From contig JAYKXP010000168.1 in NCBI GenBank assembly GCA_037176845.1, positions 27,160 to 91,159 on the forward strand: 64,000 nt of DNA, read 5' to 3'. The notes under the pieces were generated by a model. It saw only the letters and a program-made list of their open reading frames with translations. It did not search any database and was not told the origin of the DNA. The translations under genes were made by a program, and so were the position numbers. This document shows positions 32,222 through 47,298 of the stretch, piece after piece; positions within the stretch are counted from its first letter, which is position 1, and each line of letters starts with the position of its first letter. This DNA is from Paramarasmius palmivorus (lineage: Eukaryota > Basidiomycota > Agaricomycetes > Agaricales > Marasmiaceae).

Positions 32222-32468
32222 CTTTAATAATAATATTAGGGCATATAGGTAGGGTAAAAGTAGGGTGGGCGTCAACGTTTATGGTTAATTTTAGTACAGA
32301 ATGGTGAATTTTTAATTGTGCGTAATTGCAGATAGTTTTAGATTTTATTTTATAATTATGTATATGACTAATAAGGTTGAGTGGGGATTAAAAAATGAGG
32401 GTATAAAAATTCTATTTGATTTAAACACCTATGGTTAAAAATTTTATCTGGATATGTAAAAATAATAA
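32222..32468. repeat. Repeated intergenic module, copy 1
   Basis: Plus-strand order: TAATATTAGGGCATATAGG, GTTTATGGTTAATTTTAGTA, CAGAAT, GTAATTGC, ATTATGTATATGACTAATAA, then TGAGGGT. The same order recurs at about 33490-33690 and 34860-35050. Confidence 0.6.
32396..32402 (-). promoter_or_regulatory. Candidate 3'-end motif after accessory ORF
   Basis: Sense ACCCTCAT about 65 bases past the TAA at 32469. Confidence 0.5.
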
Positions 32469-33149
32469 TTAAGATTTGATATTAGAATAAAGAATTAAAA
32501 AAGAGAATATAATAAGTATGCTTAAACAAATAAAACAAAGAACAACTTCAATTATATATAACAAAATTGTACCTTTTTTATACCTATTTATAAATTTACT
32601 AATTCGAGGATATTTATTTTCATAGTTACCCTTCTGAATTAAATAATAGGTAATTGAATAACCAACTATATTTACAAGACAGAAAAATGAAACCAAACTT
32701 AAAAAGAAAACACTATATGAAAAATGCATAAAATTACTATCACTATCACTAATCTGAATATCTAAGTTAGATATTATTCAAGGGAAAATGAAAACATGTT
32801 TTAAACTATTTACCTTATTTTTTATTTTCATTAGATGGTTCATTACTTGTTTTGTTATCTTCAACTTTTTTATCTTCTTTTTCTTATCTTTATCATCATT
32901 ATTATCTGATCCAGAACTAGAACCATTATCAGGTTTGAAATTATTATAAAGATTAGCAGCTGCTGCAATGGTTATTATACCTCTACTTCCTATATCAAAT
33001 GCTTTTTCAATACCTTTTTTACCGGATAATAAGATTATTAAACCTAAATTTAATAATATAATACCAATAACAAAAAATAAATCTAAATTATTTAATTCTA
33101 GAAAATGAGATATAAAATGAGAGTTTAATTGAGCATTAGAGAAGATCAT
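32469..33149 (-). CDS. Accessory membrane protein, 226 residues, KYP-loop family
   Basis: Two open segments join through a TGA (Trp) at 32778. Order: helix 1 (LDLFFVIGIILLNLGLIILL), SGKKGIEKAFDIGSRG, an Ala-rich helix (GIITIAAAANLY), a charged linker (SSSGSDNNDDKDKKKKIKK), PWIISNLDIQISDSDSN, helix 3 (LVSFFCLVNIVGYSITYYLI), loop QKGNYENKYPRISKFINRYK, and helix 4 (IIEVVLCFICLSILIIFSFL). It is a clear paralog of the neighbour at 33982-34626 over the whole length and of 17680-18159 over the C-terminal half. The leader is a copy of the atp6 leader. Probably an inner-membrane protein; function unknown. Confidence 0.75.
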
Positions 33150-33425
33150 TAAAATTAATTAAAAATAATTGATGTGTCTATAATATAATTTTTGTTTCTT
33201 CACACCTTAGTTCTTAAACTATTTTTCTATTAATAGAAAATACACTGATCTTATGATCCGTAGATGTTAGAGATATAGTTTATCCTATATTTAGGAAGAG
33301 ATACTATAATAGTGTGAATGCTTAACCAAAGCAGTGTCATTGATTAAGCGGCCTTAATTACTATTTAAATAAGTAAAAAAGGAAAGGTTATTTCATTTAA
33401 GAAATTTGATTTTTAAGTTTTAATT
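33150..33425 (-). promoter_or_regulatory. Copy of the atp6 leader (1)
   Basis: Directly before the ATG of the 226-residue ORF. Sense blocks: AATCAAATTTCTTAAATGAA, ATAACCTTTCCTTTTTTAC, TTAAGGCCGCTTAATC, TAAGCATTCACAC, GAAACAAAAATTATATTATA and GACAC. It matches the atp6 leader at 5557-5960 but lacks the tandem repeat and the 43-base repeat found there. Confidence 0.8.
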
Positions 33426-33674
33426 ATTTAATTATTAATTGTGAGATTTTTTTTCCATTCTTTTAATCCGAACGGAGAGGGTTAATTATCATTCATTATC
33501 ATATTTAATAATATTAGGGCATATAGGCAAGGATATAGGTAGGGGAGTAGAGGAGAGGTGAAGAAGATAGGTTTTTATGTTTTGTTTTTACACATATTTA
33601 AGAATTTTGATTTGTATGCAATTACAACTAATGAGCATATTTAATTTTAAAGGTATGTATATGACTAATAAGAA

Positions 33675-33681
33675 TGAGGGT
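33675..33681 (-). promoter_or_regulatory. Candidate 3'-end motif after accessory ORF
   Basis: Sense ATGCACCCTCAT, in the repeated intergenic module downstream of the 33982-34626 ORF. Confidence 0.48.
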
Positions 33682-33786
33682 GCATATAAATTATTATTTT
33701 TAAAATAATTTTTATTAGTTAGGAGACGAGAATTTAGTTTAAAGTTATAATTGACGCACATGAAACTATGATAACTATTTTCTCAT

Positions 33787-33915
33787 TTGAGGGTTTCTAG
33801 CTGTAGATAATATTAATGAAGAAAAGATCACACCGATCCCAACTCCAGCTCCTATTAAACCTGAACATGCTAAACCTGCTTTAAGAATTTAACTTAACAG
33901 CAACTAACATTTTTC
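33787..33915 (-). pseudogene. Truncated atp9 fragment
   Basis: Matches the 5' half of atp9 (20080-20215): it encodes [19 protein letters not shown] and the TARNPQ loop region, with an inserted or altered segment near the start codon (TTCTTAAAGC) that breaks the frame. It ends before the second helix. It lies directly 3' of the 214-residue ORF, whose leader is also from atp9, so the two copied atp9 parts may stem from one duplication into which the ORF was placed. Confidence 0.8.
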
Positions 33916-33981
33916 ATATTATAAATTTGATAAATTGAGGTAGTAAATCACTATTAATAAGTGAATTTTATTTAAGATAAA

Positions 33982-34626
33982 CTAGTTTTTACCAATATTA
34001 GAATAAAGAAATGCAAATGAAAAGATACTTAATAATAATAAACAAGTAAAGCAAAGAAAAGCTTCAATAACATAAAAAAATAAAGTGCTATTTTTAAAAT
34101 AATTAATGAATTTACTAAGTTGAGGATATCTTGTTTCATAATTACCTTTTTGAATAAGATAATATGTAATTGAACAACCTAGTACATTTATAAAGCAAAT
34201 TAAACCTATAAAACTTAATAAAAATATACCAAAAGATAATTGAGTCATGTTAGAATCTGATTCACTAATATTAATATTAGATATAACTCAAGGTAATATG
34301 AATGCATAATTCAAATTTTTTTTATTTATTTTCATTAGATTTACTTTCTTCTTTTTCACCTCATCTTTTTTATTATCATCTTCCTTTTTATTATCATTGC
34401 TAGAACTAGATCTGGAACTATTTTTACTCTTATCGAATCAAATTTTATATATTATAGTTCCTCCAGCACCTATTCCTACAACTTTTTGTACTTCACCTAA
34501 TATTTTACTAGTTTTACCTGAAAATAATATTAAAATACTTAAAGAAATAACTACAATTATATAATTAAAATCTAGTAAAGTTAATATATTTTCAATTAAA
34601 TTAAATTGAGAATTTACGAAGACCAC
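33982..34626 (-). CDS. Accessory membrane protein, 214 residues, KYP-loop family
   Basis: Reading TGA as Trp joins two open segments, ATG 34624-34626 to TAG 33982. Order: helix 1 (NYIIVVISLSILILFSG), a Gly-rich helix (VVGIGAGGTIIYKIWF), a charged linker (SSRSSSSNDNKKEDDNKKD), LPWVISNINISESDSNM, helix 3 (FIGLICFINVLGCSITYYLI), loop QKGNYETRYPQLSKFINYFK, and helix 4 (VIEAFLCFTCLLLLSIFSFA). Co-linear with the 226-residue ORF at 32469-33149; these two are tandem paralogs with different leaders (atp9 here, atp6 there). Function unknown. Confidence 0.75.
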
Positions 34627-34800
34627 TTTTAATCAAAAATAAGTTTCCCTTTGATTCTACTTCTTAAAATTGAATGAATTGAAGGATGTTTATATATCTT
34701 AATTTAGGATATATCGTAGCATACTACACCTTCTCTAATTATTAGAATATAGTATTAAGAATAAAATAATGTGAATTCTAGGGAATTGAAAAAAGGATTA
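34627..34800 (-). promoter_or_regulatory. Copy of the atp9 leader
   Basis: Sense blocks ACATTATTTTATTCTTAATA, AGAGAAGGTGTAGTATGC and CCTTCAATTCATTCAATTTT match the atp9 leader at 20199-20380, ending just before the ATG of the 214-residue ORF. Confidence 0.8.
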
Positions 34801-35071
34801 TTTTGAGAGGGTAATATTATTTTAAGTAAATAATGATTACTATAGATAACTATTCTTTTAATTATCATTCATTATCATCTTTAATAATATTAGGGGATAT
34901 AGATAGGGAAGAAGAGAGGTGGGAGGAGGTGTTTATGGTTTGTTGTAGTACAGAATTAGGGTTTTTATAATGTGTGTAATTGCTACTAGAGAGGGTATTT
35001 TATTTTATAGTTATGTATATGACTAATAAGAATGAGGGTGCGTATGAAAACATTTAAACTTTAATTAAATT
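34801..35071. repeat. Repeated intergenic module, copy 3
   Basis: Holds TAATATTAGGGGATATAG, GTTTATGGTTTGTTGTAGTA, CAGAAT, GTAATTGC, TATGTATATGACTAATAAG and the 3' motif, in the same order as at 32222-32468 and 33490-33690. Confidence 0.6.
35033..35039 (-). promoter_or_regulatory. Candidate 3'-end motif after accessory ORF
   Basis: Sense ACGCACCCTCAT about 35 bases past the TAA at 35072. Confidence 0.52.
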
Positions 35072-36157
35072 TTATGAAAATAAAAATCTTAGTCTATTTA
35101 AAGCTAGTAATGTCGTCAAAGAAAAAGATAATAATAAGGTTGTAATTAAAAAGATTCAAACACTATTACTTTTTTGTCACGTATTAACATATCTAAATAA
35201 TAATGTATTAATGAATCGACCTAACAAATATTTATTTAAAAATTTTATTTCTATAGATTTAGAATTAACTAACAGTTTACATAATAAAATAATAATTAAG
35301 ATTATTATAAGACAAATTTTAATACATTCTAATAACAAACTATTGTTAAGCATTTCTAGTATAAATAATTCATTAGAATCTAAAGGACATTTTATGAAAG
35401 AATCTAAATTTAATTTATAATCAGGCTCTGTTAAAGGTGAAGGTTTTGTTCAATCAACACTTACTTTTTCAACTTCCTTAGTAACTGATAAACCAGCTTT
35501 TCATTCTTGTTTATCTAATAAGAATTTTAAGCTCATAGGATTTTTATTACTTAAAGAATCTGGTTTTATTTCAAATTGAGAGGAATTAAAAGCCAATTTA
35601 AAAGCATTACTTTCTGATTCACTTTTTGTTTTAACCATTTCTTTAGCTTCAATTTGAGTTGGACCAGCAACTATAATTTCACCACTATTATTAACAGTAG
35701 GTGGTCAAAAATTAGATAATATTCTATATTGTAATGATAATCCTGCTCCACCTAAAGATATAATACCTCATTTAGGTAGAAATCCCATACTATGTTTAGA
35801 AATTAGCATAGCTGCAATACGTGCTCCAGCTATAAAAGTAAATGTTTGACTAAGGTTATCGGATAAAACCCTGATTAATTCTCCTTTAATTATAACGGTC
35901 TGATTATTAATTATAACATTGTAATCTGAAAATATTATATTATTGTGCATATATAAATTAACAAATATTAATGATGTAATAAGAATAGATAAATAAACAA
36001 AACATGATAAATTTATACTATTTAAAATATTATTGAATTTTACTTTGATATAACTACCAAAGAAATCTTTCAAAATTAATATGAAAACTACATAATGTAG
36101 TACTACGGATGATAAAATGATAAACAATTTAAAAAATAAAAAATAAAATAAAGTCAT
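35072..36157 (-). CDS. Accessory membrane protein, 361 residues
   Basis: Several TGA (Trp) codons interrupt the frame under the standard code; read as Trp it runs from ATG 36155-36157 to TAA 35072. Order: helix 1 (KLFIILSSVVLHYVVFILIL), a basic loop, helix 2 (CFVYLSILITSLIFVNLYM), a hydrophilic part, GARIAAMLISKHSMGFLPK, a Gly-rich helix (WGIISLGGAGLSLQYRIL), a long soluble middle (about residues 165-270), then two C-terminal helices (ICLIIILIIILLCKLLV and VWIFLITTLLLFSL) around KYLFGRFINTLLFRY. The same plan occurs in the ORF at 15808-16914. The leader is an atp6-leader copy. Function unknown. Confidence 0.72.
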
Positions 36158-36365
36158 TAAATTAATAATAATAATTGGTGTATCTATAATATAATTTTTG
36201 TTTCTTCAACACTTCACTTAAATTATTATAAAGTGTGAATGCTTAGACAACTCAGTTACTTATTTGAAGTTGAAGTTGCTAAGCGGCCTTAATTACAAGT
36301 TATACTTATAAAAAGGAAAGGTTATTTCATCTAAGAAATTTAAATTTAAAGTTTTAATTATTGAT
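36158..36365 (-). promoter_or_regulatory. Copy of the atp6 leader (2)
   Basis: Sense blocks TTTCTTAGATGAAATAACC, TTAAGGCCGCTTAGCAAC, GTCTAAGCATTCACAC and GAAACAAAAATTATATTATA match 5557-5960 and 33150-33425. It has no 8-base tandem repeat or 43-base repeat. Confidence 0.82.
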
Positions 36366-36403
36366 TTATTAATTGTGATTTTTTCCATTCTTTTAATATC
36401 TAA

Positions 36404-37486
36404 TTATTCATTATCAAATGGTGATGGAAGTGGAGATAAATCTTTATCTTCTAATTCTTTTAATCTTTCTCTACTAATTCGTAACAATATTTTTTTAGGT
36501 TCTGGAGAATCCGGTTTTATAAGTATAGATTCCGGAGAATTAGGTAATGAATCAGATGCATAGGATGAAGAAACATTAGGTTTTATTGTTATGGAAGAGC
36601 TAGTAGAAGTTGGAGAACTATTACTATTTAAATCTATTAAATCTGAAGCTGAACTAGTAGATGATGTGGGACTAGAATCAGGACTTTTAAAGAATTTTTT
36701 ATAATTTTCCTCATTTAAATTAGAAGAACTAGTAGAAGTAGGTGAACTATCAGTATTTACTCCTTTAGAAGTTTTTTCTGAAGATATATAAGATAAAATT
36801 GAATCTTTATAATAATAAAGTACAGCACCTATCACAACTATTCCAGCTGCAATTAAAATGTATTTACCATAATTATGTAAAGTATTATCTTTATTAGAAG
36901 TAGATGAAGTTTCAACTGAATCAGATTCAACTTTATTGTTAAATGAATAACTTTTTCTTAAACTTTGCTCTAAATTTTCTAGATCTGATTCACTCTCTTT
37001 CATTTCTAGATTATTAACTTTACTAAAATCTTTTTTGTTTGTTATAGAATCAATTCAATTAGATAGATTATCTAACAATGATTTAGTTCAGTTTAAAGCT
37101 CTGTTAATTATACTAACTTCTAAAAATGAATCGAATCATTGTTTAATATTAGTAAAAATATCTGATAAAGGATTTAAAAAAGTAGTTAATATTAATCCAC
37201 CTCCAATAACTCCACTTAAGTATCATAAAATTCTGAAAATCATTAAAATTGATTTAAATAAAGGTTTATTTATAGGTAATATAAAATTTTTTAAAGTAAT
37301 TAATTTAATTTTAAAATCTTTAAGGAAAGAAGTCATAGTAATTCTTACTTTATTATAAAAATATGGTAAGTAAATTTCAGGTTTATGAATTAATAGATGA
37401 ACAATTAAGAAAAATTGTGATAAAATTTTTTGTAAAACCTTTAGAGGTAGTAGTAAAATATTTGCGAAAAATAAAAAATATTTCAT
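36404..37486 (-). CDS. Accessory membrane protein, 360 residues, Ser-rich tail
   Basis: A frame joined across a TGA (Trp) at 37223. I use the first ATG (37484-37486, MKYFLFFANILLLPLKVLQK); a TTG eight codons earlier is possible. The N-terminal half has helices around LFFANILLLPL and SQFFLIVHLLIH, then a Gly-rich helix (WYLSGVIGGGLILTTFLNP). A charged linker leads to a clear membrane helix (YILIAAGIVVIGAVLYYY), followed by a long hydrophilic tail with repeated SSPTST blocks and ending LKELEDKDLSPLPSPF. Unlike its neighbours it lacks the C-terminal KYP-loop pair. The leader copies that of cox1. Function unknown. Confidence 0.68.
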
Positions 37487-37680
37487 TAAACAATGTTTAA
37501 TAGCTCTCAACGTGTCATGATGTTAAATTCTAAAATATGATGCTAGTTAATTTTAAATAAGTATATCACCCTTCCTTATCTGCAAGGAAAAACCTTCATA
37601 AGAAGAATTGACTACTTTACCTAAAGTAATTAAATGGATAATTTATTTAAATCTCAACAGAAATATTATTAGTAAATTAA
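37487..37680 (-). promoter_or_regulatory. Copy of the cox1 leader before the Ser-rich ORF
   Basis: Sense blocks: TCTGTTGAGATTTAAATAAA, AAGGGTGATATACTTATTT, AAAATTAACTAGCATCATA, then the start region. Same order as upstream of cox1 and of the ORF at 19410. Confidence 0.62.
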
Positions 37681-37719
37681 TTAAAGTAATGAAGGTAAAT
37701 CATTATTTAATAAAAATAG

Positions 37720-37799
37720 TTAGGATTAGAGTAATCGAAACTCTGTCTTCAATTTAAGTTGAGATTTTAATTGTTGCTATACCACTTAGCTAAATCCTA
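37720..37799 (-). pseudogene. Degenerate tRNA-Val-like sequence
   Basis: Acceptor TAGGATT/AATCCTA is intact, and the T arm plus variable region (TTGAAGACAGAGTTTCGATT) is identical to tRNA-Val(UAC). The anticodon region is disrupted by about ten extra bases (CAACAATTAAAATC), leaving no normal 7-base loop. It sits just 5' of a copied cox1 leader, as tRNA-Ser(GCU) sits 5' of the true one. Confidence 0.7.
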
Positions 37800-37908
37800 T
37801 TAATTAGTTAATTTTCTATTTTATTTAAAAAAAAATGCTTACGTAGCGTTACAAGGAGGAGTTCTGCTGCCGCTAGTCCAGGTTAGCAAAGAGGTACAAT
37901 AAAAATTT

Positions 37909-37915
37909 TGAGGGT
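37909..37915 (-). promoter_or_regulatory. Candidate 3'-end motif after cox1
   Basis: Sense ACCCTCA about 130 bases after the cox1 stop codon. Confidence 0.47.
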
Positions 37916-38046
37916 ATTATATTACAATTTAAATGATTAATATATTGTAATCAATAGTAGATATTATTTTGATTAGTATAACTGCTAAGCAGTGGGGTTT
38001 TTAATAGTATTTTTAATTAAATTATAATTTAATTACTGCATTTAGG

Positions 38047-44531
<6,485 letters not shown>

Positions 44532-45048
44532 AATATTTGGATTTTTATTGATTTAACAATCTCAAAAGCCATATATAAAATAAAAATTTCAAATATATGG
44601 CGCTAGTTAATTTAAGTTATATTATTTTTAACTTATATCTATCTGTAAAGTAGCTGACACTAAATAATAAATAATTTTGAGGTAATTGCTTTCTATAAAG
44701 AAAATAGAACTAAGAACCTCCCCTGCGGAGCCTGCTCCTTCGAAGAACTGAACGGAGCCGAACGGAGCCAAACGGAGCCTACTACATTTTATATTAATTA
44801 GTAAATTAGGTAAAAGTAAAGGGGTATAAGATAAAATCCTTAGAAATAAAGAAAATTAAATTTTTTAACATATTAAATGAGCCTCCTTTCTTGCTTTGCT
44901 GCTAAGCAGCAGGTTGCCATAAATTGATATTTTTAATTTATATGACACTCTGCTACACTAACTTTAAGATTTTATGTATAGTGCTCCTGACGGAGAGAGC
45001 TAAAAGGTATAAAATAAATATAACTTAATCTCAACTGGAATTTAGAAT
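44532..45048 (-). promoter_or_regulatory. cox1 5' leader (parent copy)
   Basis: Between tRNA-Ser(GCU) and cox1. Sense: CCAGTTGAGATTAAGTTATA, a long variable part with GC-rich repeats, TATAAGTTAAAAATAATATA, AACTTAAATTAACTAGCG, the hairpin GCCATATATTTG..TATATATGGC, then the start region without ATG. Block order is shared with 19411-19725 and 37487-37680. Outer blocks are complementary (CTTATTT and AAATAAG types), suggesting a folded leader. Confidence 0.6.
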
Positions 45049-45130
45049 CGGAATGAGGGTGAATCGAACACCCAAGAGTGTTAACTCCAGCAATTAGCAA
45101 TTGCCTTATCTTACCAATGAAAACCATTCC
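45049..45130 (-). tRNA. trnS: tRNA-Ser(GCU)
   Basis: Acceptor GGAATGG/TCATTCC. Loop TTGCTAA gives GCT. A long variable arm (GGAGTTAACACTC) is present. It reads AGY. Confidence 0.94.
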
Positions 45131-45954
45131 TTTAAAAATTTTATTTTATTAACTTTAATGTATTTTACTTATAAATACATAGTGAAGTAATTTATGCTTT
45201 CTTTTAATGGGAAACCTAGATTAGTACCACATCCTAAATAAATTACAATTTATCAATTTATTAAAATGTAAACTCAAAATTAGATGAAAAAAAATATTTA
45301 CAAGACCTGAAACTAGCATATCTTGAATTTTTTAAGCTGCCTTTTAAAGGCTTTTACCTATTTTTTTTAATTATAACTTTAGGAGGCACCAAACTGAGAA
45401 ACATTATAAGCTTTTGTAATTAAGTTAGTAGTAATCTTCGAACTAGATTATTAGAATTATAAACTAACTCCGCTCTTATTCGAAGAAGCCGAAGAAATAT
45501 ATTAAATAGAAGGATTGTAAAATAGCAAGTTACTGCAAGGTGAGGGTGATTTGATTAATTATTTTTAGCTTAAATTAAATGCTATTTACGGCTTTTTATT
45601 TCGGCTTTTTATTTTTTGCGTTGCAAACCTAATATAATCTATAATTTAGAGAGGCTAGGCCTCTGTTCGTGTGAAAGAGTAGAAGTTAAAATATTAATTG
45701 AGAAAATTACTTACCTAGCAAAAAAAAAAAAAAGAAGGAACCATTGTTTACTACTTTCAATAATCTAAAATATTATTTTTTTAAGCTTCATTAAGACGTT
45801 GAAAGAATGTAAGCTTCTTCCTGCGGAGCTGCGGAGGAAGAAAATATTATCTATTGGCTAGTAGAAATAAAGGTAAAACTTTTATTTTTTGCGAACGCAG
45901 GAAGCTCTATGAAGGAGCGAGGATCTTTTTTTTTTATTAATATAAAATAATAAA
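45131..45954. other. Spacer, tRNA-Ser to tRNA-Glu
   Basis: No supported gene. It has a 3'-type motif at 45541-45547 without an obvious gene end nearby, and an inverted pair of short GGCTTTTTATT repeats near 45590. Confidence 0.4.
45541..45547 (-). promoter_or_regulatory. Candidate 3'-end motif, orphan copy
   Basis: Sense ACCCTCA in the spacer downstream of tRNA-Glu; no protein gene end within 1 kb upstream. Confidence 0.3.
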
Positions 45955-46025
45955 TGATCCTTATCAGAATTGAACTGATGCTAGCTTTGTGAAAGAAGGC
46001 TGTACTACCACTATACCAAAGGACC
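45955..46025 (-). tRNA. trnE: tRNA-Glu(UUC)
   Basis: Acceptor GGTCCTT/AAGGATC. Loop CTTTCAC gives TTC. One mismatch in the anticodon stem. Confidence 0.93.
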
Positions 46026-46352
46026 TTATTAATTTTTATTTAGGAAATATAAGCTTTGCGTTCGCCATCTAATATAACAGGTTAAATTAAAAAAATGATA
46101 ACCAATAAAAAGTAGAAACACTTCGCTGATAAGAACACTACTTTTATTTTAAACTAAAAAACTAAGCTTAAATCATCTACAGTTAACAGAAAGTATGTAA
46201 AGCTTTGAATATTTGCGCTACCTCCGACTATATATTATTTAAGACAGGTCATGCTGCGTTAGCACTTTGAATAGGAAAATTTATATTTATAAAAACATAA
46301 TATAGAGGAATCCGTTTTTATGAAACTTTACAATAATTTATTAACTAATAAG

Positions 46353-46476
46353 TTTAATATTACTCTTTCGTACTCGCAGGCTTTTAAATTTTTAAAGGGA
46401 TGGAGCGCTTCACCAGACGACACTTTTATTTTTGAATGACCAAGTATATAAACTTAATAATTATCAATATAAGTAT
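46353..46476 (+). repeat. 124-base direct repeat, copy 1, with open frame
   Basis: Identical to 47030-47153 as far as I can see. On the plus strand an ATG at 46319 opens a 44-codon frame reading through it (LLTNKFNITLSYSQAFKFLK, GWSASPDDTFIFEWPSI, then TAA, with one TGA as Trp). It looks like the tail of a real protein, but I do not recognise which one. The parent may lie outside the window. Confidence 0.75.
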
Positions 46477-46510
46477 TAGCCGGTGTAGAATTTCTTATTT
46501 ATCCTCTGAT

Positions 46511-46564
46511 CCTCTACAGGTCTACACGGGTTCCACGTAATTATAGGAACTATCTTTATTATTG
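46511..46564 (+). pseudogene. Inverted 54-base fragment of cox3
   Basis: Perfect match to cox3 coding sense ([17 protein letters not shown]), but on the opposite strand from the gene. Confidence 0.9.
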
Positions 46565-46568
46565 AGCT

Positions 46569-46658
46569 TTACTATGCTGCTTACAGATAGAAACTTTAAT
46601 ACTAGTTTCTACGATCCTGCTGGAGGAGGGGACCCAATTTTATATCAGCACTTATTCT
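46569..46658 (+). pseudogene. Inverted 90-base fragment of cox1 exon 2
   Basis: Perfect match to cox1 exon 2 around 42460-42550 ([29 protein letters not shown]), on the opposite strand, just four bases after the cox3 fragment. Confidence 0.9.
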
Positions 46659-46713
46659 TTAAGGTTTATTATAAGAAAGAAAATGAACTTAATTTTTTTA
46701 GAATTTACTTTTT

Positions 46714-46785
46714 TTGCGAGATTAGGACTTGAACCTAAACCGTAAGCTAATGAGGCTTTTATGCTAACCATTACAATATCTCGCA
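46714..46785 (-). tRNA. trnM: tRNA with CAU anticodon (Met type, copy 3)
   Basis: Acceptor TGCGAGA/TCTCGCA. Loop CTCATTA gives CAT. The acceptor sequence resembles fungal mitochondrial initiator tRNAs, but I cannot confirm that role. Confidence 0.88.
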
Positions 46786-47214
46786 TAATTTTTAATAGAA
46801 AAAATGTTTTGTGTAGAGTAAGAATAATATAACTACACCTTTTAAAAAGCAATAGTATTGTGTATATCAGATATTAAAATTTTTAAAAAACGAATTAATA
46901 TCACTACTATATTTACTATATTTTTTATAAAGCAGAAGAAAGCGTAAAAAATATACATTAATGAGTTAATTTTAACAATACATTTATTGTACTTCCAAAG
47001 GACTATAGTTTAAATGAAAACTAAAGATTTTTAATATTACTCTTTCGTACTCGCAGGCTTTTAAATTTTTAAAGGGATGGAGCGCTTCACCAGACGACAC
47101 TTTTATTTTTGAATGACCAAGTATATAAACTTAATAATTATCAATATAAGTATACTAAATTAAAAGTGAAAAGCTTGAATCTGATGTGATGGATAGATTC
47201 TATCAATTTAATTT
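46786..47214. other. Spacer with 124-base repeat copy 2
   Basis: No gene other than the repeat. Confidence 0.45.
47030..47153 (+). repeat. 124-base direct repeat, copy 2
   Basis: Second copy of 46353-46476, offset 677 bases. Here no ATG precedes the frame. Confidence 0.8.
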
Positions 47215-47298
47215 TACGAACAAAGAGACTTGAACTCTTAAGGAATTACTTCCACTCCTGCTTAAGAGGAGATTGTTTACCAATTTCAACATGTTCGT
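47215..47298 (-). tRNA. trnL: tRNA-Leu(UAA)
   Basis: Acceptor ACGAACA/TGTTCGT. Stem CTCCT/AGGAG with loop CTTAAGC gives TAA. Long variable arm. Confidence 0.95.

Larger units (their letters stand above)
33426..33981. other. Intergenic module and atp9 fragment between two paralogs
   Basis: Contains the repeated intergenic module (about 33490-33690), the 3' motif at 33675-33681 and the truncated atp9 piece (33787-33915). Confidence 0.5.
46026..46713. other. Mosaic spacer with gene fragments
   Basis: Contains one copy of a 124-base repeat with a plus-strand mini-frame, and plus-strand pieces of cox3 and cox1. Confidence 0.5.

Noticed and set aside
35211..35420. Plus-strand ORF of 69 codons
   Set aside because: Antisense shadow of the 361-residue accessory ORF.
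36375..36563. Plus-strand ORF of 62 codons, Ser-rich
   Set aside because: Antisense shadow of the Ser-rich tail of the 360-residue ORF.
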